A DNA stretch of 64,000 nt from Cellvibrio sp. UBA7671. Its GTDB lineage: Bacteria > Pseudomonadota > Gammaproteobacteria > Pseudomonadales > Cellvibrionaceae. The stretch covers positions 204,387 through 268,386 of the forward strand of contig DLHJ01000005.1 of assembly GCA_002483145.1 (NCBI GenBank), read 5' to 3'. Of this stretch, positions 54,183-63,548 are shown piece by piece (within the stretch, counting starts at the first letter, position 1; each line of letters starts with the position of its first letter). The position numbers and the translations under genes are program-made. The notes under the pieces are model-generated. The model searched no databases and had not been told where the DNA came from. It saw only the letters and a list, made by a program, of their open reading frames with translations.

Positions 54183-54746
54183 TTATTCCTGCGGCCATGC
54201 GCTAAAAAAGTCAGCGGGATTTTGTTCGCGCGGTGCGTGTGGTGGGACCGTGGGTGTGCCCATATAAATGAAGCCAATAATTTCTTCACCTTCGATCAAC
54301 CCCAGCCCCTCTTTCACTGCCGGGTCATAAGCCATATCGCCCGTGCGCCACACCGCGCCGACATTCGTTGCAAAGGCAGCGTTGAGAAGATTTTGGGTGG
54401 CGGCGCCAGCGGCGATGATTTGTTCGATCTGCGGCACTTTGGGATTGGGCCGGCACTTGGCGATGGAGATGATAATCATAGGCGCACGCTGCGTCATAGC
54501 GTGGCAGCGATCCAACTCTGACTGCGTGACCTCTGGATTCCTGGCGGTAGCAACTTTGGCAAACAATTCACCAAGCCTGACTAAACCCTCCCCCTCCACA
54601 ATTAAAAATCGCCATGGATGCATGTTGCCGTGATCGGCTGCCCGCAGTGCCGCTTTGAACAATACGGTTAATTGCTGCGGTGTGGGTGCCGGCGCCGTGA
54701 GCCGCGGGGTCGATACTCGCTGGTGTAGTGCTGTTATTGCATCCAT
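54183..54746 (-). CDS. Nitroreductase-family protein (YdjA-like)
   Basis: A 187-residue FMN-dependent nitroreductase-fold protein. The N-terminal HQRVSTPRL takes the place of the usual RRS FMN-phosphate motif, followed by AALRAADHGNMHPWRFLIV, IIAAGAATQNLLNAAFATNVGAVWRTG and IIGFIYMGTPTVPP. Length and the HGNMHPWRF motif point to the short YdjA branch. The substrate is unknown. Confidence 0.88.
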   Translation of the reverse strand: MDAITALHQRVSTPRLTAPAPTPQQLTVLFKAALRAADHGNMHPWRFLIVEGEGLVRLGELFAKVATARNPEVTQSELDRCHAMTQRAPMIIISIAKCRPNPKVPQIEQIIAAGAATQNLLNAAFATNVGAVWRTGDMAYDPAVKEGLGLIEGEEIIGFIYMGTPTVPPHAPREQNPADFFSAWPQE

Positions 54747-54939
54747 AAAACCACAAACCTCATTTATAAATCATTAAATACGCAGGCCAGATTGACGTCT
54801 AAAGTATAGACAAGTCGAATATTGGCTGAATCTGTACCATACTTTCAGGCAGATATGCTAGTCAGCGATTATAGAGTCGATTGCGGCAATAAGGTTGCTG
54901 TGTATCTGTTCATTATCAATCCTTGCGGCCGACAATAAT

Positions 54940-56211
54940 ATGCAAGTCCCAACCCTTGTGCTCGCAGTAGCCTTAGAGATTTATCTGCTGTTACTTATTG
55001 CAACCGCAGTACTGATTTTTTATGCACTAAAACAAAAGAAGCTCATTCGCCGGCAACAAGACAAATTGCGCGAATTAATTGAGACAATTAAAACTGAAAG
55101 CCCCACTCCTGCTCCTGCCGGGAAATCCTACAAGCAACTCATCTATGAGCAACTGGAACTAACCCAGGAGCGTTTTGCCCTGATTGCCCCGCGCAGTGAT
55201 ATTAGCGAAGCGCAACCGGCCGACTTGCCTATTAATCAACGCATAGTCGCATTGCGCTACGCTTTCCTGCGCGCCGAGGAATTGGGCACTACCGAAGTAC
55301 CCGGCAGTGAAGGTTATTGGAATGTCTTTCGCCAGACTTTAGAACCACTCCTGCATTCGACAACCGATACCGCCCTTGATTTACCCCCGGATACATCACT
55401 CGATACCGCCAGTAATGAAGAGTTGGAGATGTATAAAAAGCGGGTCGAGAATCTGGAAAAATTCAAAAAGCTGTTTTTTGATTTGGAGAAGCGCTGGAAC
55501 GAAGCACAAGCCAATGCCCAAGGTTACTACAATGAACTCTATGCGATGGCCAATGGTGTCGAGGATCGCGAAAGATACGAAATGCTATTAGGGCAATATG
55601 GCAACAGTTACAACGAAATAACCCACTACATGCATTCGACTAACGCCGCAATTACAGGGCAGCCAGTTGAAAACAAGACCATTAATATCATCCGCCAGGA
55701 TCCGCGCGCTGCAGAAGAAATTATGAAACTGCGCAATGTGGCCGCAGACCAATATCGGGTCATCAGCAATCTACAGCGTAAACTGGAAGAAGCGGTGACC
55801 GCCGAAGAGAAGGATTTGGTTATTAAAGAATTAGAACAACAGTTGCAACGGCAAGTGCGCTTTGTGCAAGAGTCCGACACCTGCGTCCAATTACTGGAAG
55901 AGGAGCTCAACAAGGCTAACGAGAAAATTGCTGAGCAGGAAGGCATTATTGAACACGAACACGAGCTCGAAGAAGAAAATCAACGCATTAAGGAAACACT
56001 GCACAACTTTACCCATGAGAGCAAAGAGCTGCTAGGCAACCTGGAAGATCTGGAACGCGAAAATGATCAGCTCAAAAATAGCCTCGAGCACAGCGTTTCA
56101 GAGCCAGATGTAAGCCCGGCAAATCTGCAACAAATCCAGTCTGAATTTGCTGAATTGCGTAAGCAATATACCGAATTGGAAGAAAAATACCTGGAATTGA
56201 AGTTTAAATAA
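54940..56211 (+). CDS. Membrane-anchored coiled-coil protein, function unknown
   Basis: A protein of about 423 residues with one N-terminal TM helix (about 5-27; LVLAVALEIYLLLLIATAVL) followed by a basic RRQQDKL stretch and long coiled coils, especially about 300-420 (ELEQQLQRQVRFVQESD, LEEELNKANEKIAEQEG, ELEEKYLELKFK). The topology suggests a cytoplasmic coiled-coil rod tethered to the inner membrane. A TTG 15 codons upstream also opens the frame; the ATG is chosen because the TM segment then begins near the N-terminus. It precedes the adenylate cyclase gene. Confidence 0.75.
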   Translation: MQVPTLVLAVALEIYLLLLIATAVLIFYALKQKKLIRRQQDKLRELIETIKTESPTPAPAGKSYKQLIYEQLELTQERFALIAPRSDISEAQPADLPINQRIVALRYAFLRAEELGTTEVPGSEGYWNVFRQTLEPLLHSTTDTALDLPPDTSLDTASNEELEMYKKRVENLEKFKKLFFDLEKRWNEAQANAQGYYNELYAMANGVEDRERYEMLLGQYGNSYNEITHYMHSTNAAITGQPVENKTINIIRQDPRAAEEIMKLRNVAADQYRVISNLQRKLEEAVTAEEKDLVIKELEQQLQRQVRFVQESDTCVQLLEEELNKANEKIAEQEGIIEHEHELEEENQRIKETLHNFTHESKELLGNLEDLERENDQLKNSLEHSVSEPDVSPANLQQIQSEFAELRKQYTELEEKYLELKFK

Positions 56212-56355
56212 TAAGCAACCAGAAAAGTCGCTTAGGTTTCCACCAACAAGTAGACATTTCCAACAAAAACCCGTTTAATTCACTCGCTTGGGCAAGCGGC
56301 ACCACATTTTATAGGGATTGACTTACTGACCAAATAACAACAAGGTTTTCGTCCA

Positions 56356-57738
56356 ATGAACAGTAAGACCGACAGTCAACAGCTGCAAACTGAATCCCCA
56401 ATACAGCAGTACTATTTCCGTGCTCTTATCTGCTTTGCCGCTTCTGGTACGCTGGCCTCCTTTATTGATTGGAATCATCCCAGCCTCGCCCACATGGGTG
56501 TTATTGTATTTTTACTGATCTACGCTTACGCCACTTACCATTTCACCCGCAAACAAATTCCCGAACAAATGAGCCGCATTAATCGCTGGTTATCCCATGT
56601 GGATGCTGCGCTTATCGGTGTTGTACTGAGTCTGACGGACTTTAGCATCCTGCCCTGTGTAATGTTTCTGACCATGATTCAATTTAACGCGCTGATTAGC
56701 GGCGGCGTACGTAAATTGATGGAAGACAATAGCGCATTTGGAGTCGGCGTGATCTTGAGCCTTATTATCCACAAGCCGCAGCTGGTACTGTCCAGCAGTA
56801 TCGAAATCAGTGCCGCCAGTTTGATTGGTGTAGCCACCTATTTTTTAGTCTACGCCATTTATATGCACCAACGTTTTCACAAATTAATGATCAGTCAAAA
56901 GCAGCTGGAAAACGAACAAAAATGGCACAAAATCCGCGCTTATAAATTATCCCGCTACCTACCACCAACCGTATGGCAAGCGATTAATCGCGGCGATGAT
57001 AAAAACCTGCAAGCAGAACGCAAACGCATCAGCGTGTTTTTTTCGGACATCAAAGATTTCAGTCAGCTGTCAGAAGAGATTGAAGCAGAAGCCTTGACCG
57101 AATTGCTCAACCACTACCTCACTGAAATGTCCAAAATTGTTGCCCACTACGGCGGCACTATCGATAAATTTATGGGCGACGGCATTATGGTGCTGTTTGG
57201 CGATAGCAATAGCAAAGGCGTAAAAGATGATGCCACCCGTTGCGTTGCCATGGCCATTGCAATGAAAAAGCGCATCAAGTCAATGCAAGTAGAATGGTTT
57301 AACCAAGGCATTAAAAAGCCACTGCAGGTACGCATGGGCATCAATACCGGCTATTGCACAGTAGGTACATTCGGTACATCCAATCACTTGGATTACACCG
57401 TACTAGGGACGCAAGTTAACCTCGCAAGCCGTCTTGAATCTGCTGCAGAGCCTGATGAAATTTTAATCTCGCACGAAACCTGGTCACTGGTAAAAGACAC
57501 CGTCATGTGCCGCGATAAAGGTGAGATTCAGGTCAAAGGCTTCTCATTGCCTGTGAAAGTTTATCAAGTCGCAGACTTGCGCAAAGAGATGGGTAAAAAC
57601 CAAAGCTATTTTGAAGATCGCGCGGAGGGTTTCTCCATGTATCTGGACATGGATAAAGTGCGCAACTACGATAAACAAAAAGTGATCGAATCACTTGAGA
57701 AAGCAGCAAGCCGTTTGAAAGACAAAGTCATCGTATAA
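56356..57738 (+). CDS. cyaB: Class III adenylate cyclase with MASE2-like membrane domain
   Basis: A 460-residue protein with an N-terminal multi-helix membrane sensor of MASE2 type (about 20-180) and a C-terminal class III nucleotidyl cyclase (about 220-400). The two metal-binding aspartates are visible: Asp231 in VFFSDIKDFS and Asp275 in KFMGDGIMVLFG. The layout matches Pseudomonas aeruginosa CyaB, which makes cAMP for Vfr. Cyclase specificity (cAMP rather than cGMP) is inferred from that resemblance. It could feed the CRP/Vfr-like sites at the adhesin locus. Confidence 0.9.
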   Translation: MNSKTDSQQLQTESPIQQYYFRALICFAASGTLASFIDWNHPSLAHMGVIVFLLIYAYATYHFTRKQIPEQMSRINRWLSHVDAALIGVVLSLTDFSILPCVMFLTMIQFNALISGGVRKLMEDNSAFGVGVILSLIIHKPQLVLSSSIEISAASLIGVATYFLVYAIYMHQRFHKLMISQKQLENEQKWHKIRAYKLSRYLPPTVWQAINRGDDKNLQAERKRISVFFSDIKDFSQLSEEIEAEALTELLNHYLTEMSKIVAHYGGTIDKFMGDGIMVLFGDSNSKGVKDDATRCVAMAIAMKKRIKSMQVEWFNQGIKKPLQVRMGINTGYCTVGTFGTSNHLDYTVLGTQVNLASRLESAAEPDEILISHETWSLVKDTVMCRDKGEIQVKGFSLPVKVYQVADLRKEMGKNQSYFEDRAEGFSMYLDMDKVRNYDKQKVIESLEKAASRLKDKVIV

Positions 57739-57767
57739 AATTACCAGTAGTGCTGAAGCACTACTGG
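57737..57767 (-). terminator. Hairpin at the end of queF
   Basis: CCAGTAGTGCT and AGCACTACTGG form a perfect stem overlapping the queF stop codon. On the - strand it is followed by T-rich TAATTTTAT, so it probably terminates queF and blocks read-through from the convergent cyclase gene. Confidence 0.65.
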
Positions 57768-58588
57768 CGAATCAAACGCAGCAACTCGGGTTTTGCGTTT
57801 GGGTTGCTGGAGCGAAACGGGTTGATATCCAACCCACCGCGCCGCGTATAACGTGCATACACAACCAATTCCTCAGGCTTACAAACCCGCGCAATATCAC
57901 TGAAAATTCTCTCTACGCAATGTTCGTGAAAATCCTGATGCTCACGAAATGAAATAATGTAGCGCAGCAAACTCTCCCGCTGGATTTTATTGCCCTTGTA
58001 GCGAATCACAAGACTCGCCCAATCCGGCTGGCCGGTAACAGGGCAATTGGTTTTTAGCAGGTGACTGACCAAACATTCATCTGCGATCCCCAGCTCAGTA
58101 GTAAGCAACTCGGGCGCCGGATGATAGCAATCAACAGCCACTGTCAAATCATCCAATAACTCGCCTTCCACCTCGGCAATCTCCGCCAGGTGATGTTCAG
58201 GACGCACCGACGCTGTTAACGGAATAATAGTCGCACGGACATCGGCATTGGTAATGCGCGCAAGATCTTTGGCAAGCAGCAATTCCACTTCTGCAACATT
58301 TTCAAAACGGGTTTGATTCAACGAATTCAAATAGAGTTTGAAGGATTTTGACTCCACAATAAATTCACTGGTACAGGGAATAAAAAACTCGGCAATAGCA
58401 ACAACCGGCTTCCCCAATGCATCAAGCCAGGACAATTCATACCCCGTCCATATATCCATTCCATAAAAAGGCAATGTATCGCCTATTCCCAATAGTGCAC
58501 GCGACTCGGCGCGGGGAATAGGAAATAATAAATGCGGAGCATAAACAGATACATAGTCTGTTTGGCGACCAAGTGGATTATGGTTCAT
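57761..58588 (-). CDS. queF: NADPH-dependent 7-cyano-7-deazaguanine reductase
   Basis: A 275-residue tunnel-fold enzyme that reduces preQ0 to preQ1 in queuosine synthesis. It is the long, bimodular QueF type: an N-terminal half with the ELSWLDALGKP and ESKSFKLYLNSLNQTRF motif (NADPH binding), and a C-terminal half with catalytic Cys182 in TNCPVTGQPDWAS and the FHEHCVERIF motif. It lies 36 bases after yadH on the same strand and may be co-transcribed, though the functions are unrelated. Confidence 0.95.
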   Translation of the reverse strand: MNHNPLGRQTDYVSVYAPHLLFPIPRAESRALLGIGDTLPFYGMDIWTGYELSWLDALGKPVVAIAEFFIPCTSEFIVESKSFKLYLNSLNQTRFENVAEVELLLAKDLARITNADVRATIIPLTASVRPEHHLAEIAEVEGELLDDLTVAVDCYHPAPELLTTELGIADECLVSHLLKTNCPVTGQPDWASLVIRYKGNKIQRESLLRYIISFREHQDFHEHCVERIFSDIARVCKPEELVVYARYTRRGGLDINPFRSSNPNAKPELLRLIRQ

Positions 58589-58624
58589 ACAGTTTCCAAT
58601 AATTTTAATTACACCTCATCCGCA

Positions 58625-59398
58625 TCATGCGCGCAGGCGTTTTCCGGTTTTTAATAAATGCAAAGCAATCACAAATAGTATGACCACAAACACCGTAAGC
58701 CCCACCAATGCCATACCTATATGCAAATCACTAATACCCAACATGCCGTAGCGAAATGCATTCACCATGTGCAAAATGGGATTGAGAACTGACACTTGCT
58801 GCCAAAACTCAGGCAGCAAATTGATCGAATAAAAAACTCCACCAAAATAGGTTAACGGAGTTAAAACAAAGGTGGGAATGATCGATACATCGTCAAATGT
58901 GTTAGCGTAAATTGCATTGATAAACCCGGCGATGGAAAACAGTATCGAGGTCATCAATACAATAAATAAAGTAGTAAACCAATGGTGTATATGCAGATCC
59001 GCAAAAAACAACGACATGATGGTGACAATCAAACCCACCGCAACGCCACGGGCCACACCGCCCATAACATAACCCAATAAAATAATGTAATTGGGAGTCG
59101 GTGAAACTAGCAACTCTTCAATACTGCGCTGGAATTTTGCGCTGAAAAATGAAGAAGATACATTGGCATAAGCATTGGTGATTACCGCCATCATAATCAA
59201 CCCTGGCGCCACAAACTCGATATAGCTGAAACCACCCATATCGCCAATACGGCTGCCAATTAATTTGCCAAAAATCACAAAATATAAAATCATTGTGATT
59301 GCCGGTGGCAATAAGGTTTGAATCCAGATTCGGGTAAACCGCTTTATTTCCTTATGCAAAATAGTAAGAAACGCAATCCACTGTTCTTGTAAACTCAT
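58625..59398 (-). CDS. yadH: ABC-2 type transporter permease YadH
   Basis: A 257-residue inner-membrane permease with six predicted helices and ABC-2 features (IMAVITNAYANVSSSFFSAKFQRSIEELL split around the first loops, and LTPLTYFGGVFYSINLLP). The start overlaps the stop of the ATPase gene by 4 bases. The pair matches E. coli YadGH, whose substrate is unknown. Confidence 0.92.
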   Translation of the reverse strand: MSLQEQWIAFLTILHKEIKRFTRIWIQTLLPPAITMILYFVIFGKLIGSRIGDMGGFSYIEFVAPGLIMMAVITNAYANVSSSFFSAKFQRSIEELLVSPTPNYIILLGYVMGGVARGVAVGLIVTIMSLFFADLHIHHWFTTLFIVLMTSILFSIAGFINAIYANTFDDVSIIPTFVLTPLTYFGGVFYSINLLPEFWQQVSVLNPILHMVNAFRYGMLGISDLHIGMALVGLTVFVVILFVIALHLLKTGKRLRA

Positions 59399-60348
59399 GA
59401 TCGCACCTCTTGTTGCGCAGCGCCTGCCAGATCTTTATTCGCATTAACCATAGCCACAAACAATTCTTCCAGACGGTTGGATTTATTGCGCATACTGACA
59501 ATTTCAAATCCCTGCGTAGTCAACTGGGTAAATACTGCATTGAGTGACTGCCCCTTATCCACCTCTACTTCAAATGAATGCTCATCAATTTGTGCAACGC
59601 GATGGCCATTTAAATGTGGCAGCGATTGTAAATTACCCGCCACATCAAAAATAAACGTTTCCTTATTAAGTTGCTGCAATAAACTTTTAACGCTGGTGTT
59701 TTTAACAATGACACCTTGGTCAATTATCGCCACATTACGGCACAAGCTTTCCGCCTCTTCCAAATAGTGCGTGGTGAGAATAATGGTTGTACCTGCCGCA
59801 TTAATCTCGCGCAAAAACTCCCACATGGAGCGGCGCAGTTCTATATCAACACCTGCTGTAGGCTCATCAAGGATCAGTAATTGCGGTTCATGCACTAACG
59901 CGCGTGCAATCATCAAGCGTCGTTTCATACCACCCGACAGCATCCGGGCGGGAGTATGGCGCTTATCCCATAAGCTCAATTGTTTTAAATATTTTTCGGT
60001 TTGTACTAATGCTTGCTTACGGGGCAAACCATAGTAGCCCGCTTGCTGCAGCACTATGTCCTCCACCTTTTCAAACATACTGAAATTGAATTCTTGTGGA
60101 ACTACACCCAAGTATTTTTTGGCGATAGAAAAATCGGTATCGATATTTTTGCCGAACACCTCAACTGTGCCTGCAGTTTTACGCACGAGTGAGCTGATGA
60201 TACCTATAGTGGTTGATTTTCCCGCACCATTAGGGCCGAGCATGGCGAAAAAATCACCCGGCATCACATCGAGTGAAATACCTTTTAGAGCTTCGAATTT
60301 TTCGTTGTAAACTTTACGCAGGTTTCTTAGTGAGAGTGCCGGAGTCAT
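59395..60348 (-). CDS. yadG: ABC transporter ATP-binding protein YadG
   Basis: A 317-residue ATPase with Walker A GPNGAGKST, Q-loop VPQEFNF, signature LSGGMKRR, Walker B LLILDEPTAGVD and the switch His in LTTHYLEEA. A C-terminal extension of about 80 residues follows the nucleotide-binding domain, as in E. coli YadG. It is coupled to yadH by a 4-base overlap. Confidence 0.94.
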   Translation of the reverse strand: MTPALSLRNLRKVYNEKFEALKGISLDVMPGDFFAMLGPNGAGKSTTIGIISSLVRKTAGTVEVFGKNIDTDFSIAKKYLGVVPQEFNFSMFEKVEDIVLQQAGYYGLPRKQALVQTEKYLKQLSLWDKRHTPARMLSGGMKRRLMIARALVHEPQLLILDEPTAGVDIELRRSMWEFLREINAAGTTIILTTHYLEEAESLCRNVAIIDQGVIVKNTSVKSLLQQLNKETFIFDVAGNLQSLPHLNGHRVAQIDEHSFEVEVDKGQSLNAVFTQLTTQGFEIVSMRNKSNRLEELFVAMVNANKDLAGAAQQEVRS

Positions 60349-60405
60349 AACCCCTCGCAGAAATGAATGAAAGTCAGAAAATCTACCACCAGATCAGGGC
60401 GCAGC

Positions 60406-60828
60406 ATGTCGATTTCAAGTTCGGAACCATCTATTTACGATCAAGAGTATTACACATATCACCTGGAGTTACTCGCCGCCTTTAGCGCGCAGATCCAGCA
60501 ATTACCACCATTTAACGCTGAATTCCCAAACGAGGAAGACCAGGAATTTCTCGTCGCGCTTGCACAATTGCAGCAACAACCACAAGGCGTCAGCTTCCTG
60601 GAACAAGGGCAGATATTGATGTGTCGTATTGTCGGCACTTATCCACACTTGATGCCACTGCTTTATCGCGACCTGCTGTGGTTTTTTGGTGGTGACTGCC
60701 TGCATTACATGCCGGATGATGAGATCGCCGTTTTCCAGCATTTGGATGAAAAGCGTGAGGAAGCAAAACAGCAACAGGCGCCTTTCAGCTATAAGGAAGC
60801 CCGCGCAAAATCGATGGGGATGCATTAA
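60406..60828 (+). CDS. Conserved hypothetical protein (PA2817-like)
   Basis: A protein of about 140 residues, acidic, cytoplasmic, without signal or membrane segments. Conserved-looking parts are YHLELLAAF, GVSFLEQGQILMCRIVGTYP and LLWFFGGDCLHYMPDDEIAVFQ. It resembles the uncharacterised PA2817 family of pseudomonads. The start at 60406 has AGGG upstream; an in-frame ATG at 60367 would add 13 basic residues. It is divergent from yadG. Confidence 0.65.
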   Translation: MSISSSEPSIYDQEYYTYHLELLAAFSAQIQQLPPFNAEFPNEEDQEFLVALAQLQQQPQGVSFLEQGQILMCRIVGTYPHLMPLLYRDLLWFFGGDCLHYMPDDEIAVFQHLDEKREEAKQQQAPFSYKEARAKSMGMH

Positions 60829-60929
60829 CAACAATATAACCGCAAAGGAATGCGTTATGCCCAAGAGGGCGGAAACTGTATCAGGAAGCTAATCAAGAAA
60901 TAAACACTAGGGAGTGGACTACGTAAAAC

Positions 60930-61005
<76 letters not shown>

Positions 61006-61011
61006 TAAATG

Positions 61012-61087
61012 TGGCGTCCCCTAGGGGACTCGAACCCCTGTTACCGCCGTGAAAGGGCGGTGTCCTAGGCCACTAGACGAAGGGGAC
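61012..61087 (-). tRNA. tRNA-Glu (anticodon TTC), copy 1
   Basis: A 76-base cloverleaf with acceptor stem GTCCCCT, anticodon stem-loop CCGCC CTTTCAC GGCGG and encoded CCA. It lies 6 bases upstream of tRNA-Gly copy 1 on the same strand and is probably co-transcribed. Confidence 0.97.
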
Positions 61088-61184
61088 ATTTTGAAAGTTG
61101 CCTAGGTGACAACGATAAAACGTACTTCACTAACAGATCAAAACATCAATCTTTACTGCATTAACTTCCCTTGGTAAGAGAAGT

Positions 61185-61260
<76 letters not shown>

Positions 61261-61266
61261 TAAATG

Positions 61267-61342
61267 TGGCGTCCCCTAGGGGACTCGAACCCCTGTTACC
61301 GCCGTGAAAGGGCGGTGTCCTAGGCCACTAGACGAAGGGGAC
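61267..61342 (-). tRNA. tRNA-Glu (anticodon TTC), copy 2
   Basis: Identical in sequence to the tRNA-Glu at 61012-61087; it is the first tRNA of the leftward tRNA transcription unit. Confidence 0.97.
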
Positions 61343-61583
61343 CCGGACCATCTTACGTTTAATCTGCTCTTTCAAGCCGATGTCTGCGTCAGAAGTGGGG
61401 CGCATTCTAGGGACAGGTGCCGCCTGTGTCAACACTTTTAATTCTTTTTTTATCGGAGTGGAAACAAGCACTTAGCGATTTTATACACCAGTCAAAATAC
61501 AAATTCTGGCGCCATTTTTTTCGGTGCTATACTTGAAGCATCAATGCTGCCCAGCATTTAACCGATAAGGTTCTAAAACCATC

Positions 61584-62387
61584 ATGTCTGCCTATGTTAT
61601 TGCCACAATATTTCTCCTATTAATTCTGCTGGCAGGATATTTATTTTTATCGCACTCCATTGAAAAACGGCGAGTACAACGTCAACGCTTAATTACTGCC
61701 CTGCGCGCAAGACGCAATTCCTTTCGCGATCTCGCCACCGGCTTCCCCACAGGCTTTTTATCCAACGACCTAACTGCCCTGCTCTACCGCGCACTGGTCG
61801 ATTGTTGCGATCAGTTATCGCGCCTTGAACCCAAAGATCCGACTCATGCCGAGCAATTCAACCTCTACACAAACCTGCTCGCCACCCAAAAAGACAACAA
61901 CCAACAAACGCGGGTGCGCCTGGAGAACCCACAGCAAATTAAAGAGGCGCACAGCTTATTACAAGAGCTCCATCGATTTGTCATGCAGCAATCGGCCCTA
62001 CACCTGATAAACCAAGTACAAACCGAGGCCTATATCGATCAAATTAATCGCTTGGTATTGCAAATGTCGGTTGATGGACACGTATTCAATGCACGTCAGT
62101 CCCAACAAGTAGGCAAGGTGCGCCTGGCCGTTCACTATTACACCTTGGCCCGCAAAGCATTGGCAGCTGAAAATGCAAGCCATGGTTTCGACAAACAAAT
62201 CGCGCAACTGGATGCGATGATTACAAAACTGCAAGAAAAAGCAGAGGCAACACCAGAAGGTGCAGAGCAACCAGCAGCAACATCCAACACAAAACCCGCT
62301 GCAACGACTGATGGATCATCAAGCAAAGAATGGAAAAATTTCGATGAAGAAAATGCAAAATGGAAGAAAAAGCAAATTTATGATTGA
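61584..62387 (+). CDS. Membrane-anchored protein of unknown function
   Basis: A 267-residue protein with an N-terminal TM helix (about 3-24; IATIFLLLILLAGYLFL), a basic stop-transfer stretch (KRRVQRQRL), a helical domain (about 45-215) and a low-complexity Ala/Thr/Pro linker before an acidic-basic tail (WKNFDEENAKWKKKQ). No enzymatic motif is visible. The ATG is preceded by GATAAGG. I do not recognise the family. Confidence 0.75.
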   Translation: MSAYVIATIFLLLILLAGYLFLSHSIEKRRVQRQRLITALRARRNSFRDLATGFPTGFLSNDLTALLYRALVDCCDQLSRLEPKDPTHAEQFNLYTNLLATQKDNNQQTRVRLENPQQIKEAHSLLQELHRFVMQQSALHLINQVQTEAYIDQINRLVLQMSVDGHVFNARQSQQVGKVRLAVHYYTLARKALAAENASHGFDKQIAQLDAMITKLQEKAEATPEGAEQPAATSNTKPAATTDGSSSKEWKNFDEENAKWKKKQIYD

Positions 62388-62714
62388 TGTGCGAAGCAAA
62401 AAATATTGTAGGTAGGTACGCACCAAACGTGGCTATCGGCAAGTCATACGCATTAATAAGGACAGCCTTCCAAACCAGCTTTTTTAGCAATGGGGCAACC
62501 GCTATACACTATCTACAGGGTTTGCAGTAGCGATAAATATTACAAATGCAAATATTTATCAACCCTGATCTATCAAGTATTTACATCCTCGTTACTTATC
62601 CCCAACTGCCCCCCATCGAACCTCTACCGAAAGCCTATGTGGGGCAACATACAGAAAAACATTGATAGTCGTGATTAAAATTTGGCATCTCTTCTACCCC
62701 AAAATGGTCATTCT
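62388..62714. other. Intergenic region upstream of ybhP
   Basis: About 330 AT-rich bases. A 62-codon frame at 62490-62678 has no ribosome site or recognisable product. No terminator or structured RNA is evident. Confidence 0.4.
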
Positions 62715-63548
62715 ATGAATGATGATCCTAGCCCTACAAAAACCACGACTGCCCCATCTTTTTCAGAAGAGAAACTCAACGCTATTGAGTTAACACAATC
62801 CCATCCCGCAACACATAAATTGCGCATACTCACTTTGAACATGCACAAAGGTTTCACTGTGTTTAACCGTCAATTTGTTCTACCTGAATTGCGCGAAGCC
62901 GTACGATCCCTCTCAACCGAACTGGTATTTCTACAAGAAGTGCACGGAAGCCATAAACAACATGCAAAGCGCCACAGCAATTGGCCAACCACATCCCAAT
63001 ACGAATTTTTAGCCGACACCATGTGGCCAGAATTTTCCTACGGACGAAATGCAGTGTATCCCGAGGGGGATCACGGTAATGCCATACTGTCCAAATATCC
63101 TATTATTCGTTTTCAAAACCTGGATATCTCTATTGGGCGAATCGAACAACGCGGGCTTTTACACAGCGTAGTGAAAGTTCCAGGGTATAAGGAAGTTCAC
63201 GCAATCTGCGTGCATTTAGGTCTCCGCGAAAGTCATCGCAAACGACAGCTTTTTTTATTACGCGATTTGGTTGAAAGCCTTCCATTATCAGCCCCAGTTA
63301 TCATTGCCGGTGACTTTAACGATTGGCGAAAACGTGCAGACACCATCCTTGCAACCTGCAATATGCGGGAAGCTTTTGTAAATGAATATGGCAAACCGGC
63401 AAAAAGTTTTCCGGCACGCTGGCCGATACTTTCTCTCGACAGAGTCTATGTGCGTAACGCGTCTACGCAAAACCCCCAAGTGTTATTGCAACGCCCTTGG
63501 TCCCATCTTTCAGATCATGCACCCTTAGCCGTGGAGATTTTTATATGA
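62715..63548 (+). CDS. ybhP: Endonuclease/exonuclease/phosphatase-family protein YbhP
   Basis: A protein of about 277 residues with the EEP fold: LNMHKGFTVFNRQF, the metal-binding Glu in LQEVHG, YEFLADTMWPEFSYGRNAVYPEG, GNAILSKYPI, AGDFNDWR and the terminal SDHAPLAVE. It closely follows E. coli YbhP, which is encoded with clsB and may be a phosphodiesterase linked to phospholipid metabolism; activity is unproven. A TTG 11 codons upstream is in frame; the ATG is chosen. It overlaps clsB by 4 bases. Confidence 0.9.
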   Translation: MNDDPSPTKTTTAPSFSEEKLNAIELTQSHPATHKLRILTLNMHKGFTVFNRQFVLPELREAVRSLSTELVFLQEVHGSHKQHAKRHSNWPTTSQYEFLADTMWPEFSYGRNAVYPEGDHGNAILSKYPIIRFQNLDISIGRIEQRGLLHSVVKVPGYKEVHAICVHLGLRESHRKRQLFLLRDLVESLPLSAPVIIAGDFNDWRKRADTILATCNMREAFVNEYGKPAKSFPARWPILSLDRVYVRNASTQNPQVLLQRPWSHLSDHAPLAVEIFI